Shown one piece after another: positions 9,680 to 26,243 of a stretch of 64,000 nt of DNA. The notes beneath the pieces were generated by a model. It saw nothing but the letters and a program-made list of their open reading frames with translations, had not been told where the DNA came from and did not search any database. Source of the DNA: Novosphingobium sp. SG707 (lineage in GTDB: Bacteria > Pseudomonadota > Alphaproteobacteria > Sphingomonadales > Sphingomonadaceae); contig NZ_JAAZQL010000002.1 of NCBI RefSeq assembly GCF_012275515.1, positions 496,001 through 560,000 on the forward strand. The letters run 5' to 3'. Position numbers and translations under genes: made by a program. Each line of letters opens with the position of its first letter. The stretch's first letter is position 1.

Positions 9680-10140
9680 TTCTTATGCCCCGCGTCGCGC
9701 ACGTTGCCGGCAAATTCCTCGAAATCGCGCGCCTCGGAAAAGTCGCGATAGACGCTGGCAAAGCGAATATAGGCCACGCTGTCCAATGCGCGCAGTCCTT
9801 CCATCACCATTTCGCCAATCGCCTTGGACGGCACTTCGCTGTCGCCCAGCGTCTCGATCTGGCGCTGGATGCCCGAAACGAGCTGGTCCAGCCGTTCCTG
9901 TGCAATGCCGCGCTTGCGGCAGGCCAGCGCGACGGATTGCTCGATCTTTGAACGGTCGAACGGTTCGCGCTGGTCGTTGCTTTTTACCACGGTGATTTCG
10001 CGCAGTTGCACCCGTTCAAACGTGGTGAAACGCGCACCGCAGCCTTCGCATTGTCGGCGCCGACGGATGGACGTGTTGTCCTCCGTCGGGCGCGAATCTT
10101 TCACCTGCGTATTGTCACAGGCGCAGAACGGACAGCGCAA
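9676..10140 (-). CDS. nrdR: Transcriptional repressor NrdR
   Basis: 154 residues. NrdR is an ATP/dATP-sensing zinc-ribbon repressor of ribonucleotide reductase genes. The zinc ribbon has C3, C6, C31 and C34 (MRCPFC and QCEGCG), followed by the ATP-cone domain with [16 protein letters not shown]. The start must be TTG at 10140, because Cys3 of the zinc ribbon is the third residue and no ATG is available. It begins 3 bp after the glyA stop and overlaps trmJ by 4 bp. No nrd gene lies in the window. Confidence 0.95.
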   Translation of the reverse strand: MRCPFCACDNTQVKDSRPTEDNTSIRRRRQCEGCGARFTTFERVQLREITVVKSNDQREPFDRSKIEQSVALACRKRGIAQERLDQLVSGIQRQIETLGDSEVPSKAIGEMVMEGLRALDSVAYIRFASVYRDFSEARDFEEFAGNVRDAGHKK

Positions 10141-10143
10141 GGA

Positions 10144-11442
10144 TCAGTAGCCCAGCTTGGGATAGATCGGGAAGCGGGCGCACATTTCGGCGACTTCGGC
10201 GGCCACGCGGGCTTCGACCTGCGCATCGCCTTCGGGGCCATTCTTGCGAAGGCCGTCAACCACTTGCGCGATCCACTTGCCGATCTGCGTGAACTCTTCC
10301 TCACGGAAACCACGCGTGGTCCCGGCGGGCGTACCCAGACGGATGCCGCTGGTCAGCAGGGGCTTTTCGTCGTCGAAGGGGATCGAGTTCTTGTTGCAGG
10401 TGATGCTGGCGCGGTCGAGCGCCTTTTCCGCATGCTTGCCCTTGGCGCCATAGGGGCGCAGATCGACCAGCATCAGGTGGTTGTCGGTGCCGCCCGACAC
10501 GATGCCCAGACCTTCGGCTTGAAGGCTGTCGGCCAGCGCCTTGGCATTCGCCTTGATCTGGGCCGCATAGGCCTTGAACGAAGGCTGGAGCGCCTCACCA
10601 AAAGCAACCGCCTTGGCCGCGATGATGTGCATCAGCGGGCCGCCCTGAAGGCCGGGGAAGATCGCCGAGTTCAGCTTCTTGGCAATCGCCTCGTCGTTCG
10701 ACAGGATGATGCCCGAACGCGGGCCGCGCAGGCTCTTATGCGTGGTGGTCGTGGTCACATGGGCGAAAGGCACCGGCGAGGGATGCGCGCCGCCCGCGAC
10801 CAGACCCGAAATGTGGCTCATGTCGGCCAGCAGGTAGGCGCCTACTTCATCGGCAATCGCGCGGAAACCGGCCCAGTCCCATTCACGCGAATAGGCCGTG
10901 CCGCCGCAGACGATCAGCTTGGGCTTGCACTCGCGGGCGATGCGGGCAACCTCGTCCATGTCGATGAGCTGGTTGTCCTCGCGCACGCCATAGGGCACCA
11001 CGTTGAACCACTTGCCGCTCATGTTCACCGGCGAACCATGGGTGAGGTGGCCGCCCGAGTTCAGGTCCAGACCCATGAACGTGTCGCCCGGCGTCAACAG
11101 CGCGAGGAACACGGCCTGGTTCATCTGGCTGCCCGAATTGGGCTGAACATTGGCGAAAGCGGCGCCGAACAATTCCTTGGCGCGATCGATGGCGATCTGC
11201 TCGATCTCATCCACATATTCGCAGCCGCCATAGTAGCGACGGCCCGGATAGCCCTCGGCATACTTGTTGGTCAGGATCGAACCGGCGGCCTCAAGCACGG
11301 CGGTCGAGCAGATGTTTTCCGACGCGATCAGCTCGATCTTGTCCTGCTGACGACCCAGTTCCTTGTTGATCCAGCCAGCGATCACGGGATCGCGATCAGA
11401 CAGCGTGCCGGTGAAGAAATCGTCGGGGCGAATGTCGGTCAT
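10144..11442 (-). CDS. glyA: Serine hydroxymethyltransferase
   Basis: 432 residues. This PLP enzyme interconverts serine plus tetrahydrofolate with glycine plus 5,10-methylenetetrahydrofolate, the main source of one-carbon units. The PLP lysine lies in [14 protein letters not shown] near residue 230. The N-terminal substrate motif [11 protein letters not shown] and the glycine-rich [22 protein letters not shown] [16 protein letters not shown] are intact. It sits in a same-strand run rpiB-glyA-nrdR-trmJ with gaps of 21 bp, 3 bp and a 4-bp overlap. Confidence 0.97.
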   Translation of the reverse strand: MTDIRPDDFFTGTLSDRDPVIAGWINKELGRQQDKIELIASENICSTAVLEAAGSILTNKYAEGYPGRRYYGGCEYVDEIEQIAIDRAKELFGAAFANVQPNSGSQMNQAVFLALLTPGDTFMGLDLNSGGHLTHGSPVNMSGKWFNVVPYGVREDNQLIDMDEVARIARECKPKLIVCGGTAYSREWDWAGFRAIADEVGAYLLADMSHISGLVAGGAHPSPVPFAHVTTTTTHKSLRGPRSGIILSNDEAIAKKLNSAIFPGLQGGPLMHIIAAKAVAFGEALQPSFKAYAAQIKANAKALADSLQAEGLGIVSGGTDNHLMLVDLRPYGAKGKHAEKALDRASITCNKNSIPFDDEKPLLTSGIRLGTPAGTTRGFREEEFTQIGKWIAQVVDGLRKNGPEGDAQVEARVAAEVAEMCARFPIYPKLGY

Positions 11443-11463
11443 GGTGGCTTGTCCTTTTGGGGA

Positions 11464-11901
11464 TCAGAAGGTGGGGTTGGTCAGCTTTTCGACGCGGCCG
11501 GTGTGGCGGCCGCCGCCGAATTGCGCGCTCAGGAATGCGGTGAGGCAGGCCTTGGCCATATCGACGCCGGTCAGGCGCGCGCCCATGGCGATGGCATTGG
11601 CATTGTTGTGCTCGCGGGCCAGCGCGGCCGAGAGCGGTTCGCCCACCAGCGCGCAGCGCAGCGCGGGGTGGCGGTTTACGGCAATGGAAATGCCGATGCC
11701 GCTGCCGCACAGGGCCACGCCAAACTCGGCCGCGCCCGATGCCACCGCCTCGGCCAGCTTGTAGCCATAGTCGGGATAATCGACCCGGTCCTCGGTTGCA
11801 GGGCCAAGGTCGTTAACCTCATGGCCCTCATCGCGCAGGAACTGGGCGAGTTCGGCCTTGAGGCCGACGGCGGCATGGTCGGATGCGATGGCAATTTTCA
11901 T
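11464..11901 (-). CDS. rpiB: Ribose-5-phosphate isomerase B
   Basis: 145 residues. It interconverts ribose 5-phosphate and ribulose 5-phosphate in the pentose phosphate pathway. Family features are MKIAIASDHAAVGLK at the N-terminus, the phosphate-binding Asp of VDYPDYG, the catalytic Cys65 in CGSGIGISIAVNR, and EHNNANAIAMGAR. It is probably first in the rpiB-glyA-nrdR-trmJ operon; glyA follows at 21 bp. Upstream, 11902-12060 should hold its promoter, next to the rpoD terminator. Confidence 0.95.
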   Translation of the reverse strand: MKIAIASDHAAVGLKAELAQFLRDEGHEVNDLGPATEDRVDYPDYGYKLAEAVASGAAEFGVALCGSGIGISIAVNRHPALRCALVGEPLSAALAREHNNANAIAMGARLTGVDMAKACLTAFLSAQFGGGRHTGRVEKLTNPTF

Positions 11902-12060
11902 GGGTCTGGCTCATTCTCGCAGAGTCGTCTTGGCGGCTCCTTAGGCGTCAAAGAGCGCCATGGCCACCCCCATCGGGGGGCAAAAGCGGCAGTTTTGCGA
12001 CATCCGTGGCCCGTTTGCGCCATGGCGGCATGTCTGACGCCGCTATCCATCGCTTTTCAA

Positions 12061-12102
12061 TGCAAAAGGGCGCGATTCCCAATAGAATCGCGCCCTTTTG
12101 CA
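12061..12102 (-). terminator. Strong intrinsic terminator of the yqeY-dnaG-rpoD operon
   Basis: A perfect inverted repeat with 18-bp arms (TGCAAAAGGGCGCGATTC and its complement) and a 6-nt loop, 15 bp beyond the rpoD stop. The arms carry CAAAAGGG/CCCTTTTG, so an A-tract and a T-tract are built into the stem and it could stop transcription in either direction. Confidence 0.85.
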
Positions 12103-12117
12103 TCAAGATTTCCGCAA

Positions 12118-14163
<2,046 letters not shown>

Positions 14164-16071
14164 CTAGAGGTGCGCGGCATCGGGCGATGCCGCCGCAGCA
14201 TTATCCTGTGCAACCGCCATTTGGCCGAGTCGCGCCTTCAAATCCAGCTCTCTTTTTTCCAAATCGCGCAAACGCGCCAACAATCTCTGTTGTTCTGCCC
14301 AACTTTCCTCGGTCACCTCACCGCTTTCGCGGGTTTGGGCCAGTGCTGCCTCCACCATCGGCTTTTCCGCCAGCACACAGAGCACGTCGGACAATTGGGT
14401 TTTCGCGCCTTCCCCCGATTCGCAAAGGAAGGCAAATCCCATGCCGGGACGCGCGGTGGTGTCGGGAGGCGTTAAGCCTTTCTCCGCCAAGATGGTGCCG
14501 ATGGCGGCGCTTTCAAGGGGGGCGCCATCATCGAGCGCATCAAGAAGTGCATCGCATCGCGCATCCTCCTGCGCCAGGCGCGCCAGCAGGCTGGCATGGC
14601 GGGCGATTTCGCCGGGCATACGGATCAGGCCCGCCAGCGCCGCCTCGATTGTGGCCGCGCGGAACGGGTTGGCGGGGCGCTGAAGCCTCTGGGTGGTTTC
14701 CTCGTGGGGCAGGGGCGGGGGAATGTCGCGCCCGAACCGCCCGCCGCGCTGTTGGCGCACAAAAGGCTGGCGCGGTTGCCATGGCGCGCGATTGTCCTCG
14801 CGCCGGGGAAAAGCGAAGGCGGAGAAGCGTTCGAGCAATTCGCGGCGATAGAGCGCCTTGATGTCATTGTCGGCAATCGTGTCGACATGGGCCATCAACC
14901 GCGCCTTCAGCCCGGCCTTTTCCTCGGGGCTGCCCGCCGGGGCGGCATCCATTTCGAATTGCCACAACGTGTCGAGCAGGCTTTGCGCGCCCGCCAGCAC
15001 TTCTTCCATCGCGGCGGGGCCACGCGCCTTGATCAGATCGTCCGGGTCCTGCCCCTGCGGCATACGCACGATGCGCAAGGAATGGCCGGGGCGCAACAAG
15101 GGCAGGGCGCGCGTCACCGCCCGCATCGCCGCTCTTTGCCCCGCCGCATCGCCGTCGAAACACAGCACCGGCATCGGCACCATGCGCCAGATCATCTCGA
15201 TCTGCGTCTCGGTCAATGCCGTGCCCAGCGGCGCCACCGCATCGTGAAATCCCGCCGCCGCCAGCGCGATCACGTCCATATAGCCTTCGACCACGATGAT
15301 CCGCCCCGATTGCCGAGAGGCAGGGGAGGCGCGGTGATGGTTGTAAAGCGTGCGCCCCTTGTCGAACAAAGGCGTGTCGGGGGAGTTGAGGTACTTGGGC
15401 GCATCGGTCTTGTGCGTGGCCAGAATGCGCCCGCCAAAAGCGATCACCCGCCCGCGCGGATCGTGGATGGGCAGCATCAGTCGCCCCCGGAACCGGTCAT
15501 ACGGCTCCTTGTCCTCGACCACGATGCGAAGGCCGCCCTCGATCAGCATCGCCTCGGGGAATTGGCCCAAAGCGCCTTTCAACGCCTGCCGCCCCTCTGG
15601 CGCATAGCCGAAGCCGAATTCGCGGCACACGGCCTGCGAGAACCCGCGCGAGGCCAGATAGGAGCGCGCCTGTCCGCCCTCGGGGCTGGCCAGTTGGTCG
15701 ACGAAAAACGCCTGCGCCGCGCCCATCACATCGTGCAGGCTCTTTTGCTTTTCCGCGCGCTGGGCCTGCCTTGGGTCGGGGGCGGGGACTTCCATCCCCG
15801 CCTCCTCGGCCAGTTGTTTCACCGCATCCATAAAGGACAGGCCGCGCTGATCGGTCATCCAGCGGATGACATCGCCATGCGCGCCGCAGCCAAAGCAGTG
15901 ATAGAAGCCCTTTTCATCATTGATGGTGAAGCTGGGCGTCTTTTCGTGGTGAAACGGGCAACAGGCCTTGAACTCGCGCCCCGCCTTGGTCACGCGCTCG
16001 GTCCGGCCGATCACGGCGGACAGCGTGATCCGGCTGCGCAATTCATCAAGGAACTGGGGCGAGAGACTCAT
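14164..16071 (-). CDS. dnaG: DNA primase
   Basis: 635 residues. DnaG makes RNA primers at the replication fork. The CHC2 zinc-binding domain has C38, H41, C59 and C62 (CCPFHHEKTPSF, FHCFGCG-type HCFGCGAHGD). The catalytic core starts near residue 130, and the TOPRIM motif is IIVVEGYMDVIAL near residue 260. The C-terminal third, which binds the DnaB helicase, is variable and contains an Arg/Gln-rich linker. It lies 1 bp after yqeY and abuts rpoD, so translation is probably coupled. Confidence 0.96.
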   Translation of the reverse strand: MSLSPQFLDELRSRITLSAVIGRTERVTKAGREFKACCPFHHEKTPSFTINDEKGFYHCFGCGAHGDVIRWMTDQRGLSFMDAVKQLAEEAGMEVPAPDPRQAQRAEKQKSLHDVMGAAQAFFVDQLASPEGGQARSYLASRGFSQAVCREFGFGYAPEGRQALKGALGQFPEAMLIEGGLRIVVEDKEPYDRFRGRLMLPIHDPRGRVIAFGGRILATHKTDAPKYLNSPDTPLFDKGRTLYNHHRASPASRQSGRIIVVEGYMDVIALAAAGFHDAVAPLGTALTETQIEMIWRMVPMPVLCFDGDAAGQRAAMRAVTRALPLLRPGHSLRIVRMPQGQDPDDLIKARGPAAMEEVLAGAQSLLDTLWQFEMDAAPAGSPEEKAGLKARLMAHVDTIADNDIKALYRRELLERFSAFAFPRREDNRAPWQPRQPFVRQQRGGRFGRDIPPPLPHEETTQRLQRPANPFRAATIEAALAGLIRMPGEIARHASLLARLAQEDARCDALLDALDDGAPLESAAIGTILAEKGLTPPDTTARPGMGFAFLCESGEGAKTQLSDVLCVLAEKPMVEAALAQTRESGEVTEESWAEQQRLLARLRDLEKRELDLKARLGQMAVAQDNAAAASPDAAHL

Positions 16072-16072
16072 C

Positions 16073-16525
16073 TTACGCCAGCGCTGCCTTCACCAGAGCG
16101 CTGGCCTTGCCCATGTCGATCTGGGTGCCGTGGCGGGCCTTCAGTGCGCCGACAACCTTGCCCATATCCTTGATGCTGGTGGCGCCCACTTCGGCCTTGA
16201 TCGCCTCGATCGCGGCCTTGACTTCATCCTCGCCCATCTGGGCGGGCAGGAAGTCCTCGATCACCGCAACCTCGGCGGCTTCGGCCGCGGCCAGTTCGGG
16301 GCGGCCGCCCTGTTCATACATGGCGATCGATTCGCGGCGCTGCTTCACCATCTTTTGCAGCACATCGGTCACGATCACATCGTCATCCGGGATGCTGGAC
16401 GCGGTGCGCAGCTCGATATCCTTATCCTTCAGCTTGGCCAGAATAAGGCGCACGGCGGCAAGGCGGGCCTTGTCGCCCGATTTCATGGCGGCCACCTGCG
16501 CGGCCTTGATCGAATCGCGGATCAT
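16073..16525 (-). CDS. GatB/YqeY domain protein
   Basis: 150 residues. It has the helical GatB/YqeY fold: MIRDSIKAAQVAAMKSGD, AAVRLILAKLKDKDIE and a tail domain with IKDMGKVVGALKARH. In GatB this domain helps bind tRNA; the free-standing protein has no settled role, and an amidotransferase-like or tRNA-binding function is only inferred. In alphaproteobacteria it commonly heads the dnaG-rpoD operon, as here, 1 bp before dnaG. The promoter should lie in 16526-16680, shared with the divergent carA. Confidence 0.9.
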   Translation of the reverse strand: MIRDSIKAAQVAAMKSGDKARLAAVRLILAKLKDKDIELRTASSIPDDDVIVTDVLQKMVKQRRESIAMYEQGGRPELAAAEAAEVAVIEDFLPAQMGEDEVKAAIEAIKAEVGATSIKDMGKVVGALKARHGTQIDMGKASALVKAALA

Positions 16526-16680
16526 TTTTCTGAACTTTCCCGTGGAGTTTTGCGCATTTCGCGGCTGGGCGCATAACCCTAGCCGGATTTTTCCGGTTTT
16601 GATAGGTTGACGGATAAGGGTATGGGGTCTAGCGGGCGGGCCTTAGCACCCATTGTTGAAACTTCTCACGGAGCGCCCCC

Positions 16681-17846
16681 ATGGCAGACCCCGCCCCTTC
16701 GCTTGCGCCTAAACCAGTTGGCGCCACTGCCGTCCTGGTACTGGCCGATGGTTATGTCGCCTGGGGCCGAGGCTTCGGCGCCCAGGGCAGCGCGGTTGGC
16801 GAAGTGTGTTTCAACACTTCCATCACCGGCTATCAGGAAATCATGACCGACCCCAGCTATGCGGGCCAGATCGTGACCTTCACCTTTCCCCACATCGGCA
16901 ATGTCGGCGTGAACCACGAAGACAATGAAGCGGCCGTTGACGGCGCCGTCGGCTGCATCGTGCGCGAGGATGTGACCAACCCTTCGAACTTCCGCTCCGA
17001 AGGCCGCTTTGACGCCTGGATGAAGGCCAAGGGCAAGATCGGCATCGCCGGGCTCGACACCCGCGCCCTGACGCGCCGCATCCGCCTGTCGGGCGCGCCC
17101 AATGCCGTCATCGCCTATAATGAAGCAGGCGAATTCGACATTCCCGCACTGCTGGCCAAGGCGCAGCAGTGGCCCGGCCTTGAAGGCATGGATCTGGCCA
17201 AGATCGTGTCGCGCAAGGGGCAGGAGAACTGGGAAGGCAGCGTCTGGCATCTGGGCAAGGGCTATGGGCGCAGCCCCCACGATCCGCGCCCGCATGTCGT
17301 GGCGATGGATTTCGGCGCCAAGGACAATATTTTCCGCAATCTGGTCGCCGCTGGCGCCAGTGTGACCGTGGTTCCGGCTGAAACGCCGCTGGAGGTCATC
17401 CTTGGCCTCAAGCCCGACGGCGTGTTCCTGTCCAACGGACCCGGCGATCCGGCGGCCACGGGCGTTTATGCCGTGCCGGTCATCAAGGCGCTGCTGGATA
17501 AGGGCATCCCGATCTTCGGCATCTGCCTTGGCCATCAGATGCTGGCGCTGGCCGCCGGGGCCAAGACCATCAAGATGCACCAGGGCCATCGCGGCGCGAA
17601 CCATCCGGTCAAGCGCATGGCCGAAGGTGTGGTCGAGATCACCAGTATGAACCATGGTTTCGCGGTGGATGCGGCAACGCTGCCCGCGGGCGTGGTGGAA
17701 ACCCACAAGTCGCTGTTTGACGGTTCGAACTGCGGCATCGAGATCACGGGCAAGAAGGCCTTCTCGGTGCAGTATCACCCCGAAGCCTCGCCGGGGCCGA
17801 TGGACAGCTTTTATCTTTTCACGAAATTCATTGAGAGCATTGCCTG

Positions 17847-17847
<1 letters not shown>
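16681..17847 (+). CDS. carA: Carbamoyl-phosphate synthase small (glutaminase) subunit
   Basis: 388 residues. CarA hydrolyses glutamine and channels ammonia to CarB, supplying arginine and pyrimidine synthesis. The N-terminal CPSase domain includes [20 protein letters not shown]. The C-terminal class I amidotransferase domain has the nucleophile Cys in [16 protein letters not shown] and the His/Glu pair in [10 protein letters not shown]. Its TGA overlaps the carB ATG by one base. The upstream 155 bp show a TTGATA-16-TATGGG candidate promoter at about 16600, but the evidence is slight. Confidence 0.97.
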
Positions 17848-21161
<3,314 letters not shown>

Positions 21162-21197
21162 CCGACCACGTCCTTTCCGCAAAAGTTGGAAGGCAAA

Positions 21198-21223
21198 CCC
21201 CGCGTTTTCACCAAAATGCGGGG
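21198..21223 (+). terminator. Hairpin downstream of carB
   Basis: An 11-bp stem with one G-U pair and a CACC loop (CCCCGCGTTTT / AAAATGCGGGG), about 37 bp after the carB stop and 54 bp before the greA start. No T-tract follows on the plus strand. It may be a weak terminator or an attenuator reducing carAB read-through into greA. Confidence 0.4.
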
Positions 21224-21276
21224 AGGTGCCTCCGACTGTCCCGGCGGAGGGAAGGGCCATGAAGGAAGTTTCACGG

Positions 21277-21753
21277 ATGGCAAGTATCGAAAAGCTGCCG
21301 ATGCTGGCGATTGGCTATGAAAAGCTGACGGCCGAGCTGAAGGCGCTGCGGGAAGAGCGCCCCCGGATCGTTGATGCGATCGAGGAAGCGCGCGCGCATG
21401 GCGACCTTTCCGAAAATGCGGAATATCACGCCGCCAAGGAGCGTCAGGGGCAGGTTGAGGCCACGATCGCCGATCTTGAGGACAAGATCAGCCGGGCCCA
21501 GATCATCGACCCCACCTCGCTTTCTGGCGACCGGATCATTTTTGGCGCCACCGTCACTTTGCTGGACGATGACGACAAGCCGGTGCGCTATCAGATCGTA
21601 GGCCCCTATGAGGCGGACGCGAAACTGGGCCGGATCAGCTATGTCTCGCCTTTGGGCCGGGCGCTGATCGGCAAAAAGGTTGAGGATGAGATCGAGGTGC
21701 GCGTGCCTGCGGGCGAGCGCTTCTATGTCGTGGAAAAGATCGAATTCATCTGA
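21277..21753 (+). CDS. greA: Transcription elongation factor GreA
   Basis: 158 residues, the standard length. GreA binds stalled RNA polymerase and stimulates cleavage of backtracked RNA. The N-terminal coiled coil is present, with its acidic tip in [19 protein letters not shown], and the C-terminal FKBP-like domain contains [15 protein letters not shown]. An in-frame ATG at 21259 has a much stronger ribosome site (GGAGGGAAGG) and would add six residues; the family start matches 21277, so the choice is open. Confidence 0.95.
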   Translation: MASIEKLPMLAIGYEKLTAELKALREERPRIVDAIEEARAHGDLSENAEYHAAKERQGQVEATIADLEDKISRAQIIDPTSLSGDRIIFGATVTLLDDDDKPVRYQIVGPYEADAKLGRISYVSPLGRALIGKKVEDEIEVRVPAGERFYVVEKIEFI

Positions 21754-21790
21754 TCCATCGGGTCCCTGTTCAAGGGAACATGTTCAAGGA

Positions 21791-21820
21791 AAAAGGCCCC
21801 GCCATCCGGTGGGGCCTTTT
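21791..21820. terminator. Bidirectional terminator between greA and the DUF4170 gene
   Basis: A 13-bp stem with one G-U pair (AAAAGGCCCCGCC, ATCC, GGTGGGGCCTTTT). The T-run on the plus strand and A-run on the other side make it work in both directions. It lies 38 bp after greA and about 50 bp from the converging small gene. Confidence 0.8.
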
Positions 21821-21868
21821 CTGTTTTGACCGGATTGATCGCGAGCGGGGATCAACGCCAGACAGCTA

Positions 21869-22090
21869 TCAATGCTCGTGGCCGGGTTCCAGCAGCTTGT
21901 GCAGGTGGACGACGACATACTTCATCTCGGCATCGTCAACGCTGCGCTGGGCGGCGCCCCGCCATGCTTCCACGGCCGAAGCGTAATCGGGAAACACGCC
22001 GACATAATCGAGCGCGTTGAGGTCCACGAAATCGAGGCCCTGCGGGTCACGCACACGACCGCCGATGACGAGGTGGAGAAGTTGGGACAT
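21869..22090 (-). CDS. DUF4170 family protein
   Basis: 73 residues from the ATG at 22090; the frame opens back to 22354, but the extension lacks family similarity. The protein (MSQLLHLVIGGRVRDPQGLD at the start, EMKYVVVHLHKLLEP near the end) matches the small cytosolic DUF4170 family common in Alphaproteobacteria. The segment VGVFPDYASAVEAWRGAAQ is characteristic. The function is not known. It converges on greA with a shared terminator. Confidence 0.85.
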   Translation of the reverse strand: MSQLLHLVIGGRVRDPQGLDFVDLNALDYVGVFPDYASAVEAWRGAAQRSVDDAEMKYVVVHLHKLLEPGHEH

Positions 22091-22209
22091 GATGGCTTGT
22101 TTCCAGCAAATTGGAGGATTGAGCCTTTGCCATAGCATTCGGCCAAGCCGATCAGCAAGCACCACCAAGGTTGAAATCAAGCATATTCTGATTGCGTTTT
22201 GCGCAAGTT

Positions 22210-25028
<2,819 letters not shown>

Positions 25029-25056
25029 CAGGCCTTTTCCGGGCGACTGGAACAGG

Positions 25057-25092
25057 AAAGGGCGGGGAGTTTGACTCCCCGCCCTTTTGTTT
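25057..25092. terminator. Intrinsic terminator of eno
   Basis: A 14-bp perfect stem (AAAGGGCGGGGAGT, TTG, ACTCCCCGCCCTTT) followed by TTTGTTTTG on the plus strand, 28 bp after the eno stop. The A-run on the left would also serve the converging MarR-like gene, which ends at 25110. Confidence 0.88.
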
Positions 25093-25109
25093 TGCCCAAA
25101 AGGCCTGCG

Positions 25110-25637
25110 TCAGAGGTTGGCGAAATATTCGAGCATCATCGCCCGCGCCTTGGCGGTCAGGCGCACAAAGGACCGCCGCGCGTCGTGATTGTCATCCTCG
25201 CGCTCGACCATGCCGCGCACCTCCAGCACATTGAGCCAGCGCAGCGCCGTCGTGCTGGGCACGCCGGAGCCGATGCAGGCGCTGGTCACGGCCACGCGCT
25301 TGCCGCGCTCTCCGGCCACGAACAGGTCGAGCAGGATGTCCCACGCGGGCTCTCCAAACAGAGTGTCGTCGCCGAACGCCTCGATCCGGCGGCGGCGTTC
25401 GCGATAGAGCTGTTGGGCCTGTTCGGCCGGGTCTGATTTGGGCCTTGCGACGATACCGGCCCCGCCATCGTCAACCGGCGCCGCAGGCGGCGCCTTTTCC
25501 AGTTCCATGGCGGCATTGAGCAGCGATTGCGCCAGCGTACGCAGGCGTTGATTGACGGGCTGGGTGCCCTCGGGCTCTTTCCAGATCTGAGGCGCCGCGC
25601 TGGCCAGCGCGGCAGGATTTCTGTCGGTCCAGTTCAT
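25110..25637 (-). CDS. MarR-like winged-helix regulator
   Basis: 175 residues from the ATG at 25637. The N-terminal 85 residues are disordered and Pro/Ala-rich. The C-terminal part is a winged helix: AWDILLDLFVAGERGKRVAV, the recognition helix region SGVPSTTALRWLNVLEVRG and the wing VEREDDNHDARRSFVRLTAKA. This resembles MarR-type proteins common in sphingomonads. The ligand and targets are unknown. It stands alone, converging on eno. Confidence 0.78.
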   Translation of the reverse strand: MNWTDRNPAALASAAPQIWKEPEGTQPVNQRLRTLAQSLLNAAMELEKAPPAAPVDDGGAGIVARPKSDPAEQAQQLYRERRRRIEAFGDDTLFGEPAWDILLDLFVAGERGKRVAVTSACIGSGVPSTTALRWLNVLEVRGMVEREDDNHDARRSFVRLTAKARAMMLEYFANL

Positions 25638-25751
25638 CCTTTGCGATGTCCCCCATACTAGCAGCAAAACATGGCAGCAGCAGAAATAGCTACTGGTGTC
25701 TGCGTAGTTTAGCCGAAGGGGGGCCGCCGGGAATATTAGGGGGAATACCGA

Positions 25752-25916
25752 TTAATCGCCTTTCGAGTGATTTTCGTCGGAAATGAAGTAATCGCTCAAT
25801 GCGTGCAAACAGGCGTCCAAGTGTGCAGCTGCGGTAAAGGCATTAATGGCGTCCAGCCGGTCGAGGGCGTTACGCAGGCATTGCATCAGCGCGAGAGAGT
25901 CGTCGGTCCGGTCCAT
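25752..25916 (-). CDS. Very small hypothetical helical protein
   Basis: 54 residues from the ATG at 25916, chosen because AGGG lies 6 bp upstream on the minus strand; ATGs at 25937 and 25964 are in frame but have no ribosome site. The product (MDRTDDSLALMQCLRNALDR at the start) is acidic and predicted helical, with two cysteines. I recognise no family. The upstream region holds an inverted repeat at 26031-26046 that could control it or the peptidase beyond. Confidence 0.5.
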   Translation of the reverse strand: MDRTDDSLALMQCLRNALDRLDAINAFTAAAHLDACLHALSDYFISDENHSKGD

Positions 25917-26030
25917 GCTATCCCTGTTTCTGGACATTGCGCTCGATTGCAGATTGCTCTGCATCGGGGCATTGTTGATGATCGATATTGTTCGATAGGC
26001 AGGCGTGGTTCGCATTTGAACAAGGGGCTT

Positions 26031-26046
26031 TAGGTGATTACACCTA
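26031..26046. promoter_or_regulatory. Possible operator between the small ORF and the M13 peptidase
   Basis: Inverted repeat TAGGTG-ATTA-CACCTA with 6-bp perfect arms, in the divergent intergenic region. A related half-site, CGGTGTAA, occurs at about 26151. The regulator is unknown. Confidence 0.3.
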
Positions 26047-26163
26047 TGTATATCGTCAAGGACATTGGCGTCTTGTGCAGATTCACCACATTTGGACTAT
26101 TCAAACCCACCGATTGGCCTATCTCCAGCGCCATGGCGACCTTACTGACATCGGTGTAACTTG

Positions 26164-26192
26164 TTGACCGCGCCCGGCGCGCGGCGTCTATG
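26164..26192 (+). promoter_or_regulatory. Candidate promoter of the M13 peptidase
   Basis: TTGACC, 17-bp spacer, TCTATG, about 52 bp before the start codon. The -35 box is good and the -10 box poor. Confidence 0.33.
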
Positions 26193-26243
26193 CAGGGAAA
26201 CCCGAGAGGGGGAATGGCGCTATTATATTGTAAGGACAGGATA

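Noticed and set aside
26046..26162. Short ORF starting MYIVKDIGVL in the peptidase upstream region
   Set aside because: Only about 38 residues, no ribosome site and no similarity; more likely chance within regulatory DNA.
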